Notes: generated by a model from the letters alone, not told the origin. A DNA stretch of 34,913 bases from Jiangella aurantiaca (GCF_004349105.1 NZ_SMLB01000061.1:1-34913); one strand, 5' to 3'. Numbered from the stretch's first letter, positions 14,350 through 23,722 are shown. A program made the numbers and translations.

Positions 14350-17300
14350 CTACGATCCACCGGCCGGGAGACCGCGCACTTCGACCTCCGCGAGCGACAG
14401 GGGATCGGTGGCCGACTCGAGCTGGATACGGACATGACGGCCCCTGGTGCCCTCAGGTAGCTCCACGACCGACGGCCGGCCCGCGGGTCCGGCCACGCGG
14501 ACGGCGGTGACACCCGGTGCCGTGCGGGCCTCGTCCAAGGAGTCGGCCGTGAACGGCTTCTCGCTGACCATCACCCAGAAGTTGCTCAGCCGCTCGGCAC
14601 AACAGTCGGTGCGGTTGTAGATGCCGACGGTCTCGATGGCCGCGGAGACGCCCAGGTCGACCTGCCACCAGGCCTGGTCGGAGGGCTCGGCGGTGTGCGT
14701 GACGGAGTTGGCGCCGTAGGCACCGTCCTCGTTGCCGTCGACGGCGCGTTCGGGAATCCCGCCCCACGCCAGGGACGCCTGCGCCACCGGCTTGCCCAAG
14801 GACAGGTTCGGCAGGGCGACTGTCACGTTCGCGTGCGCGGCGGTCGAGAGCCCGCCGATGGTGGTGGTGACGGTCAGGCCGTACTCGGCCGACGCCGCGT
14901 CGTCCGGCACGGTGACGGTGACCGGCACCGTGTAGGTCTCATCGGTCTCGAGGCCGGGCACGTCGTGCGTAATCGGGCTGACCATCCACCCCGGCGGGGC
15001 GGTGACCGTCAGCTCGCCGGGCTGGCTGGGCAGCGGCGACGGGTTGACCACGGTGGCCGTGGCCGTAGTCGTCGTGCCCGCGGCGATCTCCTCCGGGGCG
15101 GTGAGCGTGGTGCGGGGGAGGGCGCTCACACCCGGATTCTCGATCTTGAAGACGAACGCGTGCTCACTGCTGGTCGCGTCCTCGCCGGCGGCCAGCATGC
15201 GGACCTCGACGGTGCCGCCGTCGGTCCGGCTCCACGGCAGCGTGCCGTCCGAGCCGAGCAGGGTGACCCGGGTCTCGTCGCCGAACGGCAGGTCGCCGCC
15301 CAGGGTCAGGGTGTCGCCCGGCCAGCTGAGGGCGATGGCGTAGAGCGTGCCACCGCTGACGGTGTAGCGGACAGGCACCGCGGAGGCCGGCTCCTCGGCC
15401 CGGTTGAAGTACGTGGTGCCATAGATGGCCTCGCCGTTGACGTCCAGCCACGCGCCTATGTCGCGCAGCCGCTGCTCCTGCAGCGCCGGGATCCTGCCGT
15501 CGGCCTGGGGACCGACGTTCAAGAGCAGGTTCCCGTTCTTGGAGACGATGTCGATCAGCGAGTCGACCAGCTCGTCCGAGGTGAGGTAGTCCTCGATCGG
15601 CTCGTTCCGGTTGTACCCGTACGAGTGCGCGATGCCGCGGCTGGACTCCCACTTGTTGGGGTCGATGTCCGGCTTGACCGTGTACTCCGGGGTCTGGAAG
15701 TCCAGCTCCGGCGAGTCCAGCGCGCCTGTCTGGATCTTGCACCGGTTGGCGACGGCGACCTCCTTGGGCTCGGGCCTGTTCTTCGCCCCGTTGTAGAACT
15801 CGGCGAGTACCGGCGCCATGCGCCAGTAGTCCGCCGGCTTCTCCCACTGACCGTCGCACCACAGGATGTCCGGGTCGTACCGATCGATCAGCTCACGCAC
15901 CTGGGGCAGCATGTACTCGTCGACGTAGTCCGATACGGCGGGGGCGCCGGTGTAGGGAACCGTCTCGCCCGTGTACGGGTTGCGAACCGGGTTGCCGGTG
16001 TACGACGGGTTGAACCATTCGTAGAGCGAGTAGTAGAAGCCGGCCTTGAGGTCGGTGTGCTCCCGGGCGGCGGCGAACAGCTCCCCGGCGAGGTCGCGCC
16101 GCGGCCCGAGATCGACGGTGTCGCGCCCACTCACGTGCGAGTCGTACAGCGCGACCCCCTCGTGGTGCTTGCTGGTCAGAACGAAGTAGTTCGCGCCGGC
16201 GTCCTCGAAGAGCCGCACCCACGCCTCGGGATCGAACTCCTCCGCCCGCCATTGGTCGATGAACCGATCGTAGGGAACGTCGGCCCCGTACGTGGTGCGG
16301 TGGTGGGCGTTCGTCGGGCTGCCGGAGCTGTTCATGTAGTTCCAGTACCACTCGGCGTAGGAGCCGCGCGGGCCCCAGGCCGGCACTGAGTAGGCGCCCC
16401 AGTGGATGAAGATGCCGAACTTGTCGTCGTGGAACCACTGCGGCGTCTCGTGGCTGTTCAGCGAGGCGACCGTGGGCTGGTAGTCCCATGCCGGCCGGTC
16501 GTACTCCGCGAAGTGGTCGGCCACCTGCTCCGGGCTCAGCGCCTCGTCCCAGGTGAGCATCTCGTCCAGGTCGCCGAAGAGCGAGGCAGCCGGGGTGCCG
16601 ATCGAGCGCAGCGGCAGCGGGATCGACGCGGCGATCGTTCCGACGCGCTGCCCGTCGGCGTAGAGGGAAGTGTCGCCGGGGGTGGCGACCCACGTCAGGT
16701 GAACCCAGCGACCCGCGGGGAGCGTGAACTCGAAGGAGTAGTCGGCGACCCCGAACCGGGTGAATCCGACCTTGCCCGTGCCGGCCTGGCGCAGCTTGAG
16801 CGCGCCGTCGTTCGAGGCCAGCAGCACCTGGTCGGCGGTATCGGCGGACAGGTTGACCCAGGCAGACACCGTCCACGGCTCGGTGACGTCGACACCGCCG
16901 AACCCGACTCCGTCACGTCGGTGGTCGAACCGGAACGCCTCGCCGTCGACGCCGCCGTCGACCACGGTCGGGTTGTTGATGATGTAGCTGGTGCCGGGCA
17001 GGTCGCCGGCGACGTCCTCGACCATGATCGTGTTGCCGGGGCTGCCGGCCCACGTCCAGCCGGAGGGGTAGTCGGCGTGGTCGAAGGTCCAGCGGTGGCT
17101 GGGCCGGCCGTCGTCGACGCGCGGGGTCGTCGGAAGCGGCCGCACGCCGACCGGGTCGGCCAGCGCCTCCACACGGCGGGTGAACTCGGCGACCGTGTCC
17201 GGTGCGGTCGAGCCGTTCCACGAGCGGTCGGCCAGCGCCACCCGGCCCAGCGCCATCAGGTCCTCGAAGTACTGGTCGTCGGCCCAGAAGTTGTAGTCGG

Positions 17301-18750
17301 CCCAGCTCGGCATGCCGGAGCCGAGCATGTCCGGCGCGGTGCTCGGCGCCCAGGTCTCGTAGATCCAAGGCACGTCCGGGTAGAGGTCGTGGTAGTTGTT
17401 CGGCGTCAGATAGAAGGGCCCGATGGCGATCTCGTCGTGCCCGGGGATCTCCGGCTCCGAGCTCTCGTTCTCCCAGGTGAGATGGACGACAGAGGGGTTG
17501 ACGTCCTGCTGCGGGGAGCTCATGTTCTCGACGCCGCTGAAGATGGCCGTGCGGGCTCCGTTCGCGGTGATGACCTCGTCGAGGACGTTGATGTAACGGC
17601 TGAGCAGGTCGCCCAGGGTGTCCAGCTCGGGGTCCGCGGCGATGGTCTCCTGCACCTTGGGGCACGATGCCAGCTGGCCGGGCAGCTCGTCGGCGCCGAC
17701 GGAGAACAGCGGGGCGTCGAACCAGCTGGAGAATTCGGCCACGATCTCCTTCGTCTTCTGCACGGCCGCCGCGCTGGTCATGTCGATGATCCAGTTCGCG
17801 GTCAAGTGAGAGTGCGTGTGCGCCCCGGTGCACGCGTTCGCGCCGGAGCCCATGCCGATGTCGAAGGTCTCGCTGAGGTGGGTGGCGTGCCCTGGTACGT
17901 CGATCCCGCCCATGATCTGGACGTGGTGCTCTGCGGCCAGCGCCTTGAGCCGCTCGATGTCGGCGCGGTCGTAGGAGCTGCCCGGGTCGGCGAGCCCTGG
18001 GAACCGAGGGCTGTTCAGCCGGAAGCCCTCGGACTCGGACAAGTGCAGGAACAAGGTGTTGAGCTTCACCTGGCCCATGCGCCGGATGAGGTTCTCCAGG
18101 TACTCCATGGACCAGTACCGGCGCCCGGCGTCCAGCTGCACCATCCGGACGGCTTGGGCGGGCACGTCGGTCGCCGTCCCCGCTGGCACGTCGCGGTGGT
18201 GCGGGTCGGTGCTCAGCAGTTGCAGCAGCGTGCGCGAACCGTAGTAGAGACCGTGCGTCGTGGCCGCCTCGATCACGATCGGCCCGTCCGTGCTGTCCCA
18301 CCGGTAGCCCTCGGCGCCGAGGCCGGCGTCGTCGACGAGCCGCAGCACCACGTCCCCCGGCCGTGGATGCTGGACGGCCCGGGAGACGGGGAGGGTGATG
18401 CCGGTGACCTCGGCCAGCTCGTCCCGCAGCAGCCGGGCCAGGTCCTGTGTGGTCTGTGTGACCGGGCCGGGGAACTCTGCCTCGCCCGCCGGCAGCGCCG
18501 TCAGCGCCCGCGCCGCCGGGTCGATGAGCAGCCGCGACGTGTCGTCCAGGCGCACGACGCCGTCGCCGCCAGCGGCCCAGGCGACCGGGCGCGGGATCAC
18601 CGCGTCGATTCCGGTGGGCGCGCCGGCAGCCTCGGTCGCCGCCGCCGGGTCGTTCAGCGTCTGTGCCTCGGGGCTGCCGGCGGCGGCCGTCGCCGCCAGT
18701 ACGGAAGCGAACGTGGTCGCCGCAGCGACGAGGTACCTCAAGCGCGGCAT
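14350..18750 (-). CDS. Secreted multidomain glycosidase: GH20 hexosaminidase + GH29 alpha-L-fucosidase + F-type lectin
   Basis: This is a single 1466-residue protein. Residues 1-24 form a signal peptide (hydrophobic YLVAAATTFASVLAA). Residues about 48-185 are a GH20b-like domain. About 198-530 is the GH20 barrel: GGIDVPGHA, and VGADE with the catalytic pair Asp354-Glu355. About 550-748 is a LamG/concanavalin-like sandwich. About 755-1105 is GH29: FGIFIHWGAYSVP, TSKHHEGVALYDS, and WCDGQW with the expected nucleophile Asp966; the acid/base is probably Glu1022 or Glu1035. About 1212-1305 is a NEW3-like domain. About 1314-1461 is an F-type lectin domain (His1352, Arg1380, Asp1382, Cys1383-Cys1384, Arg1387). 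No sorting signal is seen, so it should be released. ATG 18750 follows AGGAAGGA by 7 to 8 bases. The gene appears to stand alone. I infer removal of fucose and N-acetylhexosamine from host or environmental glycans. Linkage preference is unknown. Confidence 0.9.
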   Translation of the reverse strand: MPRLRYLVAAATTFASVLAATAAAGSPEAQTLNDPAAATEAAGAPTGIDAVIPRPVAWAAGGDGVVRLDDTSRLLIDPAARALTALPAGEAEFPGPVTQTTQDLARLLRDELAEVTGITLPVSRAVQHPRPGDVVLRLVDDAGLGAEGYRWDSTDGPIVIEAATTHGLYYGSRTLLQLLSTDPHHRDVPAGTATDVPAQAVRMVQLDAGRRYWSMEYLENLIRRMGQVKLNTLFLHLSESEGFRLNSPRFPGLADPGSSYDRADIERLKALAAEHHVQIMGGIDVPGHATHLSETFDIGMGSGANACTGAHTHSHLTANWIIDMTSAAAVQKTKEIVAEFSSWFDAPLFSVGADELPGQLASCPKVQETIAADPELDTLGDLLSRYINVLDEVITANGARTAIFSGVENMSSPQQDVNPSVVHLTWENESSEPEIPGHDEIAIGPFYLTPNNYHDLYPDVPWIYETWAPSTAPDMLGSGMPSWADYNFWADDQYFEDLMALGRVALADRSWNGSTAPDTVAEFTRRVEALADPVGVRPLPTTPRVDDGRPSHRWTFDHADYPSGWTWAGSPGNTIMVEDVAGDLPGTSYIINNPTVVDGGVDGEAFRFDHRRDGVGFGGVDVTEPWTVSAWVNLSADTADQVLLASNDGALKLRQAGTGKVGFTRFGVADYSFEFTLPAGRWVHLTWVATPGDTSLYADGQRVGTIAASIPLPLRSIGTPAASLFGDLDEMLTWDEALSPEQVADHFAEYDRPAWDYQPTVASLNSHETPQWFHDDKFGIFIHWGAYSVPAWGPRGSYAEWYWNYMNSSGSPTNAHHRTTYGADVPYDRFIDQWRAEEFDPEAWVRLFEDAGANYFVLTSKHHEGVALYDSHVSGRDTVDLGPRRDLAGELFAAAREHTDLKAGFYYSLYEWFNPSYTGNPVRNPYTGETVPYTGAPAVSDYVDEYMLPQVRELIDRYDPDILWCDGQWEKPADYWRMAPVLAEFYNGAKNRPEPKEVAVANRCKIQTGALDSPELDFQTPEYTVKPDIDPNKWESSRGIAHSYGYNRNEPIEDYLTSDELVDSLIDIVSKNGNLLLNVGPQADGRIPALQEQRLRDIGAWLDVNGEAIYGTTYFNRAEEPASAVPVRYTVSGGTLYAIALSWPGDTLTLGGDLPFGDETRVTLLGSDGTLPWSRTDGGTVEVRMLAAGEDATSSEHAFVFKIENPGVSALPRTTLTAPEEIAAGTTTTATATVVNPSPLPSQPGELTVTAPPGWMVSPITHDVPGLETDETYTVPVTVTVPDDAASAEYGLTVTTTIGGLSTAAHANVTVALPNLSLGKPVAQASLAWGGIPERAVDGNEDGAYGANSVTHTAEPSDQAWWQVDLGVSAAIETVGIYNRTDCCAERLSNFWVMVSEKPFTADSLDEARTAPGVTAVRVAGPAGRPSVVELPEGTRGRHVRIQLESATDPLSLAEVEVRGLPAGGS

Positions 18751-19155
18751 CGGCCTGTTCCTTCCTGGACGGCGGTGGCGAACGGAGTGGCCAATGGTCG
18801 GAGCATTGTCGGCATCTCGCCTCTCCTCGGGCCTGGCACGCGTGAGCGGTGACTTGAGGACGCACTCCGGAGGTGGGCCGGTCCGAATGGCGCCGTGGTC
18901 ATCTCGTGTTGAGCGAACTTGCGCGATCTGAGGCTAAACCGTGCGATACCGGGCCGTCTAGGGTCGATTTCTCGATTCGCAACATGGTGCGCGGACACCG
19001 GATAGATCGGATGTCTTGTGGGACTGCTCGCGTTCACCTCGTCGGCTGCGCCACGATGGGGCGAGCGTGCTCGACGGCGCCGCGGCGCATCACGACGAGC
19101 GCGGCGGCGGAAACGGGGATCACACTAGTCATGACAGGACCGAGACGGCAGGACG
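18751..19155. other. Divergent promoter region between the glycosidase gene and ald
   Basis: No gene is supported in this gap. The glycosidase ribosome binding site (minus strand AGGAAGGA) is at 18759-18766. About 200 bases further upstream is an AT-richer stretch (18900-19020). There, on the minus strand, TTGCGA (18982-18977), 16 bases and TAGACG (18960-18955) make a weak promoter candidate, and TAGCCT (18936-18931) is a second possible -10 box. A leader of more than 100 bases would follow. I found no clear LacI-type operator. Confidence 0.35.
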
Positions 19156-19173
19156 CGAGTCGACTTAGACTCG
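19156..19173. promoter_or_regulatory. Palindrome overlapping a -10-like box upstream of ald
   Basis: CGAGTC-GACTTA-GACTCG is a perfect 6-6-6 inverted repeat. The embedded TAGACT (19166-19171) fits TANNNT. This could be a repressor or activator site for ald; in mycobacteria an Lrp-type protein, AldR, controls ald, but no such gene is in this window. Confidence 0.4.
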
Positions 19174-19204
19174 GGCCGCCGTCCACACGGGGGCGGCGGC
19201 CCGA
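19171..19204 (+). promoter_or_regulatory. Strong GC hairpin just upstream of ald
   Basis: TCGGGCCGCCG (19171-19181) and CGGCGGCCCGA (19194-19204) are perfect 11-base arms with a 12-base loop. It ends 36 bases before GTG 19241, and the ribosome binding site lies outside it. No T-tract follows, so an intrinsic terminator is unlikely. If transcription starts further upstream it would fold in the leader; if TAGACT (19166-19171) is the -10 box, it is a DNA site only. Confidence 0.45.
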
Positions 19205-19240
19205 CAGCGTCGTCGGGAGTACGGAAGAGGTGGACGCCTA

Positions 19241-20356
19241 GTGCTGGTCGGCATACCTACCGAGGTCAAGAACAACGAGTACCGCGTGGCCATCACGCCG
19301 GCCGGGGTGCACGAGTTCGTCCGCAACGGTCACGACGTGCTGGTGCAGGCCGGCGCCGGGCTCGGCTCGTCGGTGCGCGACGAGGAGTACCTCCAGGCCG
19401 GCGCTCGGATCGCGCCCGACGCCGATGCCGTCTGGGACGCCGCCGACCTGGTGCTGAAGGTGAAGGAGCCGGTCGCGGAGGAGTACCACCGCATGCGCCG
19501 CGACCAGATCCTCTTCACCTACCTGCATCTCGCGGCGTCGGAGGAGTGCACGCAGGCGCTGCTCGACTCCGGCACCACCGCCATCGCCTACGAGACCGTC
19601 GAGACGGCCGACGGCCACCTGCCGCTGCTGGCGCCGATGAGCGAGGTCGCCGGGCGGATGGCGACGCAGGTCGGCGCGCACGTGCTGGAGCGGGCGCAGG
19701 GCGGCCGCGGCATCCTGCTGGGCGGTGTGCCGGGAGTGAAATCGGCCAAGGTGGTGGTCATCGGCGCCGGGATGGCCGGCATGAACGCCGCCGTCATCGC
19801 GATGGGCATGCAGGCCGACGTCTGGGTGCTGGACAAGAACGTCGCCCGGCTGCGCGACGTCGAGGCGTTGTACGGCGGCACGGCGCAGACCATCGCGTCG
19901 AACCTGTTCGAGATCGAGAACGCCGTCGTCGACGCCGACCTGGTGATCGGCGCCGTCCTCGTGCCCGGGGCGAAGGCGCCGAAGCTGGTCTCCGACGAGC
20001 TGGTGTCGCGCATGCGCCCGGGCAGTGTGCTGGTCGACATCGCCATCGACCAGGGCGGCTGCTTCGAGAACTCGCGGCCCACCACGCACGACGACCCGAC
20101 GTTCCGGGTGCACGAGTCGATCTTCTACTGTGTCGCCAACATGCCCGGCGCGGTACCGCATACCTCGACGTACGCGCTGACGAACGTCACGCTGCCGTAC
20201 GCCGTCGAGCTGGCCAACCGGGGCTGGCGCGACGCCGCGCGAGCCGACGCGGCGCTGGCGAAGGGCGTGAACGTGCACGACGGCGCTATCGTCTACGAGC
20301 CGGTCGCCGAGGCGCACGGCCTGCCGTCCGTCCCGCTGGAGAAGGTCCTGCATTAA
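19241..20356 (+). CDS. ald: Alanine dehydrogenase
   Basis: This 371-residue enzyme catalyses L-alanine + NAD+ + water to pyruvate + ammonia + NADH, and the reverse. All catalytic residues fall at the same numbers as in the mycobacterial enzyme: Arg15, Lys75 (KVKEP), His96 (YLHLA) and Asp270 (IAIDQGG). The NAD-binding Rossmann motif is GAGMAG (175-180), with Asp198 closing the beta-alpha-beta unit. GTG 19241 follows GGAAGAGGTGG at a suitable distance. The leader carries two inverted repeats, suggesting its own regulation. It stands just before xerD (40-base gap), as in many actinobacteria, without an obvious functional link. Confidence 0.96.
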   Translation: MLVGIPTEVKNNEYRVAITPAGVHEFVRNGHDVLVQAGAGLGSSVRDEEYLQAGARIAPDADAVWDAADLVLKVKEPVAEEYHRMRRDQILFTYLHLAASEECTQALLDSGTTAIAYETVETADGHLPLLAPMSEVAGRMATQVGAHVLERAQGGRGILLGGVPGVKSAKVVVIGAGMAGMNAAVIAMGMQADVWVLDKNVARLRDVEALYGGTAQTIASNLFEIENAVVDADLVIGAVLVPGAKAPKLVSDELVSRMRPGSVLVDIAIDQGGCFENSRPTTHDDPTFRVHESIFYCVANMPGAVPHTSTYALTNVTLPYAVELANRGWRDAARADAALAKGVNVHDGAIVYEPVAEAHGLPSVPLEKVLH

Positions 20357-20396
20357 CAGGTCCAAGCACCAGCGACATCCACGGGAGCCGCCACCG

Positions 20397-21377
20397 ATGG
20401 ACACCACCGAGTCCGCGCTCGAGCGTGCCGTCCGCGGCTACCTCGACCACCTCGCCGTCGAGCGCGGGCTGGCCGCCAACACGCTCGCCTCCTACCGCCG
20501 CGACCTGCGGCGCTACACCGAGTTCCTGCGCGACCGCGGCCGCGACGCGCCGGAGAAGGTCGAGGAGGAGGACGTCACGGCGTTCCTGCGCAGCCTGCGC
20601 GAGGGCGACGAGGGCCGGGTCGCGCTGGGTGCCAGTTCGGCGGCGCGCACTGTGGTCGCCGTCCGGGGGCTGCACCGGTTCCTGCACCGCGAGGGGCTGT
20701 CCGACGGCGACCCGGCCGGGGCCGTCCGCCCGCCGACGCCGCCGCGACGACTGCCCAAGGCGATCCCGCTGGCCCAGGTCGAGCGGCTGCTGGAGGCGGC
20801 CTCGGTGGGCGAGGGACCGCGGGTGCTGCGCGACCGCGCGCTGCTCGAGGTGCTCTACGGCTGCGGCGCGCGCATCTCCGAGGCGGTCGGCCTCGACCGC
20901 GACGATCTCGACGCCGAGACCGGGACCGTGCTGCTGCGCGGCAAGGGCGGCAAGGACCGCGTCGTCCCGCTGGGCAGCTACGCCTGGGAGGCCGTCGACG
21001 CGTACCTGGTCCGGGCCCGGCCGGTGCTGGTCGGGACGGGTCGGGGGACGCCGGCGCTGTTCCTCAACGCCCGCGGCGGCCGGCTGTCGCGGCAGAGCGC
21101 CTGGTCAGTGCTGCGGACCGCGGCCGCGCGGGCCGGGCTGTCCACGACGGTCACCCCCCACACGCTGCGGCACTCCTTCGCCACCCACCTGCTGGAGGGC
21201 GGGGCGGACGTCCGGGTCGTCCAGGAGCTCCTCGGGCACGCCTCGGTCACGACCACCCAGGTGTACACGCTGGTGACCGTCGACCAACTCCGTGAGGTCT
21301 ATGTGGCCGCACACCCGCGTGCCCGCAGCTCTGCGCCGCCCTCGCGAGGTAGGCTCCCGTCCCAGGACGAAGCGTAG
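20397..21377 (+). CDS. xerD: Site-specific tyrosine recombinase XerD
   Basis: This 326-residue recombinase acts with XerC at the chromosome dif site to resolve dimers. The N-terminal SAM-like core-binding domain covers about 8-100 ([21 protein letters not shown]). The catalytic domain covers about 118-305, with Arg159 (CGARISE), Lys183/186 (GKGGKDR), His255 and Arg258 (TPHTLRHS), His281 (LLGHASV) and the nucleophile Tyr290 (TTQVYT). Position next to parA and scpAB supports XerD rather than a phage integrase. The ATG start has only a weak upstream purine stretch (GGGAG). A TAGGCT at 21350-21355 inside the 3' end could serve parA. Confidence 0.93.
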   Translation: MDTTESALERAVRGYLDHLAVERGLAANTLASYRRDLRRYTEFLRDRGRDAPEKVEEEDVTAFLRSLREGDEGRVALGASSAARTVVAVRGLHRFLHREGLSDGDPAGAVRPPTPPRRLPKAIPLAQVERLLEAASVGEGPRVLRDRALLEVLYGCGARISEAVGLDRDDLDAETGTVLLRGKGGKDRVVPLGSYAWEAVDAYLVRARPVLVGTGRGTPALFLNARGGRLSRQSAWSVLRTAAARAGLSTTVTPHTLRHSFATHLLEGGADVRVVQELLGHASVTTTQVYTLVTVDQLREVYVAAHPRARSSAPPSRGRLPSQDEA

Positions 21378-21415
21378 AAGGCCACTCAAACGACCATCGA
21401 GGAGCTCTGAACGCC

Positions 21416-22321
21416 GTGGCACCCTCGAATCCGGACGCCGCGGGCGTGCTGCCGTTCGACACCGAGCCTGAGCTCGATCTCGGACCCACGCGCCGTCCCC
21501 CGGTCGACTTCCCGAAGCCCAAGCGGCTGGACCACCACGGCCCGGCGCGCATCGTCGCCATGTGCAACCAGAAGGGCGGCGTCGGCAAGACCACCACCAC
21601 GATCAACCTCGGCGCGGCGCTGGCCGACTACGGCCGCCGGGTGCTGCTGGTCGACTTCGACCCGCAGGGCGCGCTGTCCGTGGGCCTCGGCCTCGACGCG
21701 CACGACCTCGAGCTGTCGATCTACAACGTCCTGATGGACCCGTCGCTGCAGGCGGGCGACATCATCCAGAAGACGCCGATCGAGGGCATGGACCTGCTGC
21801 CGGCCAACATCGACCTCTCCGCGGCGGAGATCCAGCTGGTCACCGAGGTCGGCCGCGAGCAGGCCCTGGGCCGCATCCTGAAGCCGCTGGCCGCCGATTA
21901 CGACCTCATGCTCATCGACTGCCAGCCGTCGCTCGGCCTGCTGACGGTCAACGCTCTCACCGCGGCCGACGGCGTCATCGTGCCGCTGGAGTGCGAGTAC
22001 TTCGCGCTGCGCGGCGTCGCCCTGCTGCAGGAGACCATCGAGAAGGTCCGCGACCGCCTCAACCCCCAGCTCGAGATCGAGGGGCTGCTGGCCACCATGT
22101 ACGACTCCCGGACGGTGCACGGCCGCGAAGTGCTGTCGCGGCTGGTCGAGGCATTCGGCGACAAGGTGTTCCACACCGTCATCGGGCGCACCGTCCGGTT
22201 CCCCGAGACCACCGTTGCCGGCCTGCCGATCACCAGCTTCGCGCCGTCCTCGCGCGGCGCCTCCGCCTACCGTCAGCTGGCCCGTGAGGTCCTGGCCCGC
22301 TGGGAGCCGGCCCGCCCGTGA
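21416..22321 (+). CDS. parA: ParA/Soj-family chromosome-partitioning ATPase
   Basis: This 301-residue P-loop ATPase carries the deviant Walker A motif KGGVGKTTTT (about 53-62), Walker A' LLVDFDPQG and Walker B DYDLMLIDCQPS. The first 45 residues are a poorly conserved proline-rich tail. No parB follows; instead scpA and scpB do, so this is the second ParA-like protein that actinobacteria keep in the condensin locus rather than the origin-proximal parAB pair. GTG 21416 follows GAGGAG (21400-21405). Its stop overlaps the scpA GTG by 4 bases. Confidence 0.9.
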   Translation: MAPSNPDAAGVLPFDTEPELDLGPTRRPPVDFPKPKRLDHHGPARIVAMCNQKGGVGKTTTTINLGAALADYGRRVLLVDFDPQGALSVGLGLDAHDLELSIYNVLMDPSLQAGDIIQKTPIEGMDLLPANIDLSAAEIQLVTEVGREQALGRILKPLAADYDLMLIDCQPSLGLLTVNALTAADGVIVPLECEYFALRGVALLQETIEKVRDRLNPQLEIEGLLATMYDSRTVHGREVLSRLVEAFGDKVFHTVIGRTVRFPETTVAGLPITSFAPSSRGASAYRQLAREVLARWEPARP

Positions 22322-23169
22322 CGGACGCCACCACCCTGCTGATCGAGCCGGAGCAGCCGGAGCAGGACGAGAGCTCGAAGTTCGAGGTGCACCTCGAGAA
22401 CTTCGAGGGGCCGTTCGACCTGCTCCTCACGCTCATCGCCAAGCACAAGCTCGACGTCACCGAGGTGGCGTTGTCGCAGGTCACCGACGAGTTCATCGCC
22501 TACATCAAGGCGTCTGACTGGGACCTGGACGAGACCAGCGAGTTCCTCGTCGTCGCCGCCACATTGCTGGACCTCAAGGCGGCCCGGCTGCTGCCCAGCG
22601 GCGAGGTCGAGGACGAGGACGACCTCGCTCTGCTCGAGGCGCGCGACCTGCTGTTCGCCCGGCTGCTGCAGTACAAGGCGTACAAGGAGGTCGCCGGCGT
22701 GCTGGCGGCCCGGCTGGCCGACGAGTCGCTGCGCTTCCCGCGCGCCGTCGGCCTGGAGGAGCGGTACGCCTCGCTGCTGCCCGAGGTCGTCGTCGGGCTG
22801 GGGCCGGAGGAGCTGGCCATGCTGGCGGCCAAGGTGCTCACCCCGAAGCCTCCGCCGCTGGTCGGCCTGGCCCACCTGCACCAGCCGCGGGTGAGCGTCC
22901 GCGAGGAGGCGCTGGTCGTGGTCGACCGGCTGCGCCGCTCCCGCGTCCTGACGTTCCGCACGCTGACCGCCGACTGCCAGACGACGCTGCACGTCGTCGC
23001 CCGCTTCCTGTCGTTGCTGGAGCTGTACCGCGAGAAAGCGGTCGCGTTCGAGCAGGTCGTCGCGCTGGGTGAGCTGACGGTGCGATGGACCGGTGACGAC
23101 GACGAGGACGTCGCGGTCGGCGACGAGTTCGATGAGGAGGGCACCGTTGACGCAGCCGACGCTGACTGA
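22318..23169 (+). CDS. scpA: Segregation and condensation protein A
   Basis: This 283-residue kleisin bridges the SMC heads in the bacterial condensin complex. The N-terminal kleisin motif FEVHLENFEGPFDLLLTLI is followed by KHKLDVTEVALSQVTDEFIAYI. The acidic middle and C-terminal winged-helix part (LTADCQTTLHVVARFLSLLELYR) are as expected. GTG 22318 overlaps parA as GTGA, and the 3' end overlaps scpB by 23 bases. The protein ends in a very acidic tail (DDDEDVAVGDEFDEEG). Confidence 0.94.
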   Translation: MTDATTLLIEPEQPEQDESSKFEVHLENFEGPFDLLLTLIAKHKLDVTEVALSQVTDEFIAYIKASDWDLDETSEFLVVAATLLDLKAARLLPSGEVEDEDDLALLEARDLLFARLLQYKAYKEVAGVLAARLADESLRFPRAVGLEERYASLLPEVVVGLGPEELAMLAAKVLTPKPPPLVGLAHLHQPRVSVREEALVVVDRLRRSRVLTFRTLTADCQTTLHVVARFLSLLELYREKAVAFEQVVALGELTVRWTGDDDEDVAVGDEFDEEGTVDAADAD

Positions 23170-23722
23170 CGACGAGCCGAGTCTGCGGGCGGCGGTCGAG
23201 GCGATCCTCCTGGTCGTCGACGAGCCGATCGACGTCGTCACGCTCGCCCAGGTGCTGGAGCGGCCGCGCGGCGAGATCGCCGACGTCCTGGAGGAGCTGC
23301 GCGACGAGTACGGCAGGCCCGGGCGCGGCTTCGAGCTGCGCGAGATCGGCGGCGGCTGGCGGTTCTACACGCACGCCTCCTGCGCGCCCGTCGTCGAACG
23401 GTTCGTCCTCGACGGCCAGCAGGCCAAACTGACCCAGGCCGCGCTCGAGACGCTCGCCGTCGTCGCCTACCGGCAGCCGGTCAGCCGGGCGCGCGTGTCC
23501 GCCGTCCGGGGGGTCAACTGCGACGGCGTCATGCGCACTCTCATCGCCCGCGGATTGGTCGCCGACGCCGGAGTTGATTCAGAGTCTGGCGCGATCCTGT
23601 ACCGCACCACGTCATACTTCCTGGAGCGCCTCGGCATGGCCTCGATCGACGAGCTGCCGCCGCTGGCGCCGTACCTGCCCGACGCCGACGCCATCGAGGA
23701 CCGTGACACCGAGAATGCCTGA
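23147..23722 (+). CDS. scpB: Segregation and condensation protein B
   Basis: This 191-residue partner of ScpA forms a winged-helix dimer in the SMC complex. SLRAAVEAILLVVDEPIDVVTLAQVL is the N-terminal winged helix (about 8-33), and LTQAALETLAVVAYRQPVSRARVSAVRGV (about 93-121) is the second. I chose TTG 23147 because GAGGAGGG (23134-23141) stands 5 bases before it; ATG 23132 would lack a ribosome binding site. It overlaps scpA by 23 bases and the next gene by 8. Confidence 0.93.
   Translation: MTQPTLTDDEPSLRAAVEAILLVVDEPIDVVTLAQVLERPRGEIADVLEELRDEYGRPGRGFELREIGGGWRFYTHASCAPVVERFVLDGQQAKLTQAALETLAVVAYRQPVSRARVSAVRGVNCDGVMRTLIARGLVADAGVDSESGAILYRTTSYFLERLGMASIDELPPLAPYLPDADAIEDRDTENA

Noticed and set aside
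16402-18852. An 816-codon open frame on the plus strand opposite the glycosidase gene
   Set aside because: It is antisense to well-conserved GH20 and GH29 sequence, has no domain of its own and low-complexity composition.
18873-19241. A 122-codon plus-strand frame upstream of ald
   Set aside because: It has mixed composition without any family resemblance, no ribosome binding site, and runs through promoter-like sequence.
20397-21377. Tyrosine recombinase as an integrase marking a mobile island
   Set aside because: The neighbours are conserved chromosome genes, no tRNA or direct repeats flank it, and the sequence fits XerD.
21416-22321. ParA as the origin-proximal parAB partition ATPase
   Set aside because: No parB, parS-like repeats or gid/rsmG genes are nearby; the scpA-scpB context points to the condensin-linked paralogue.
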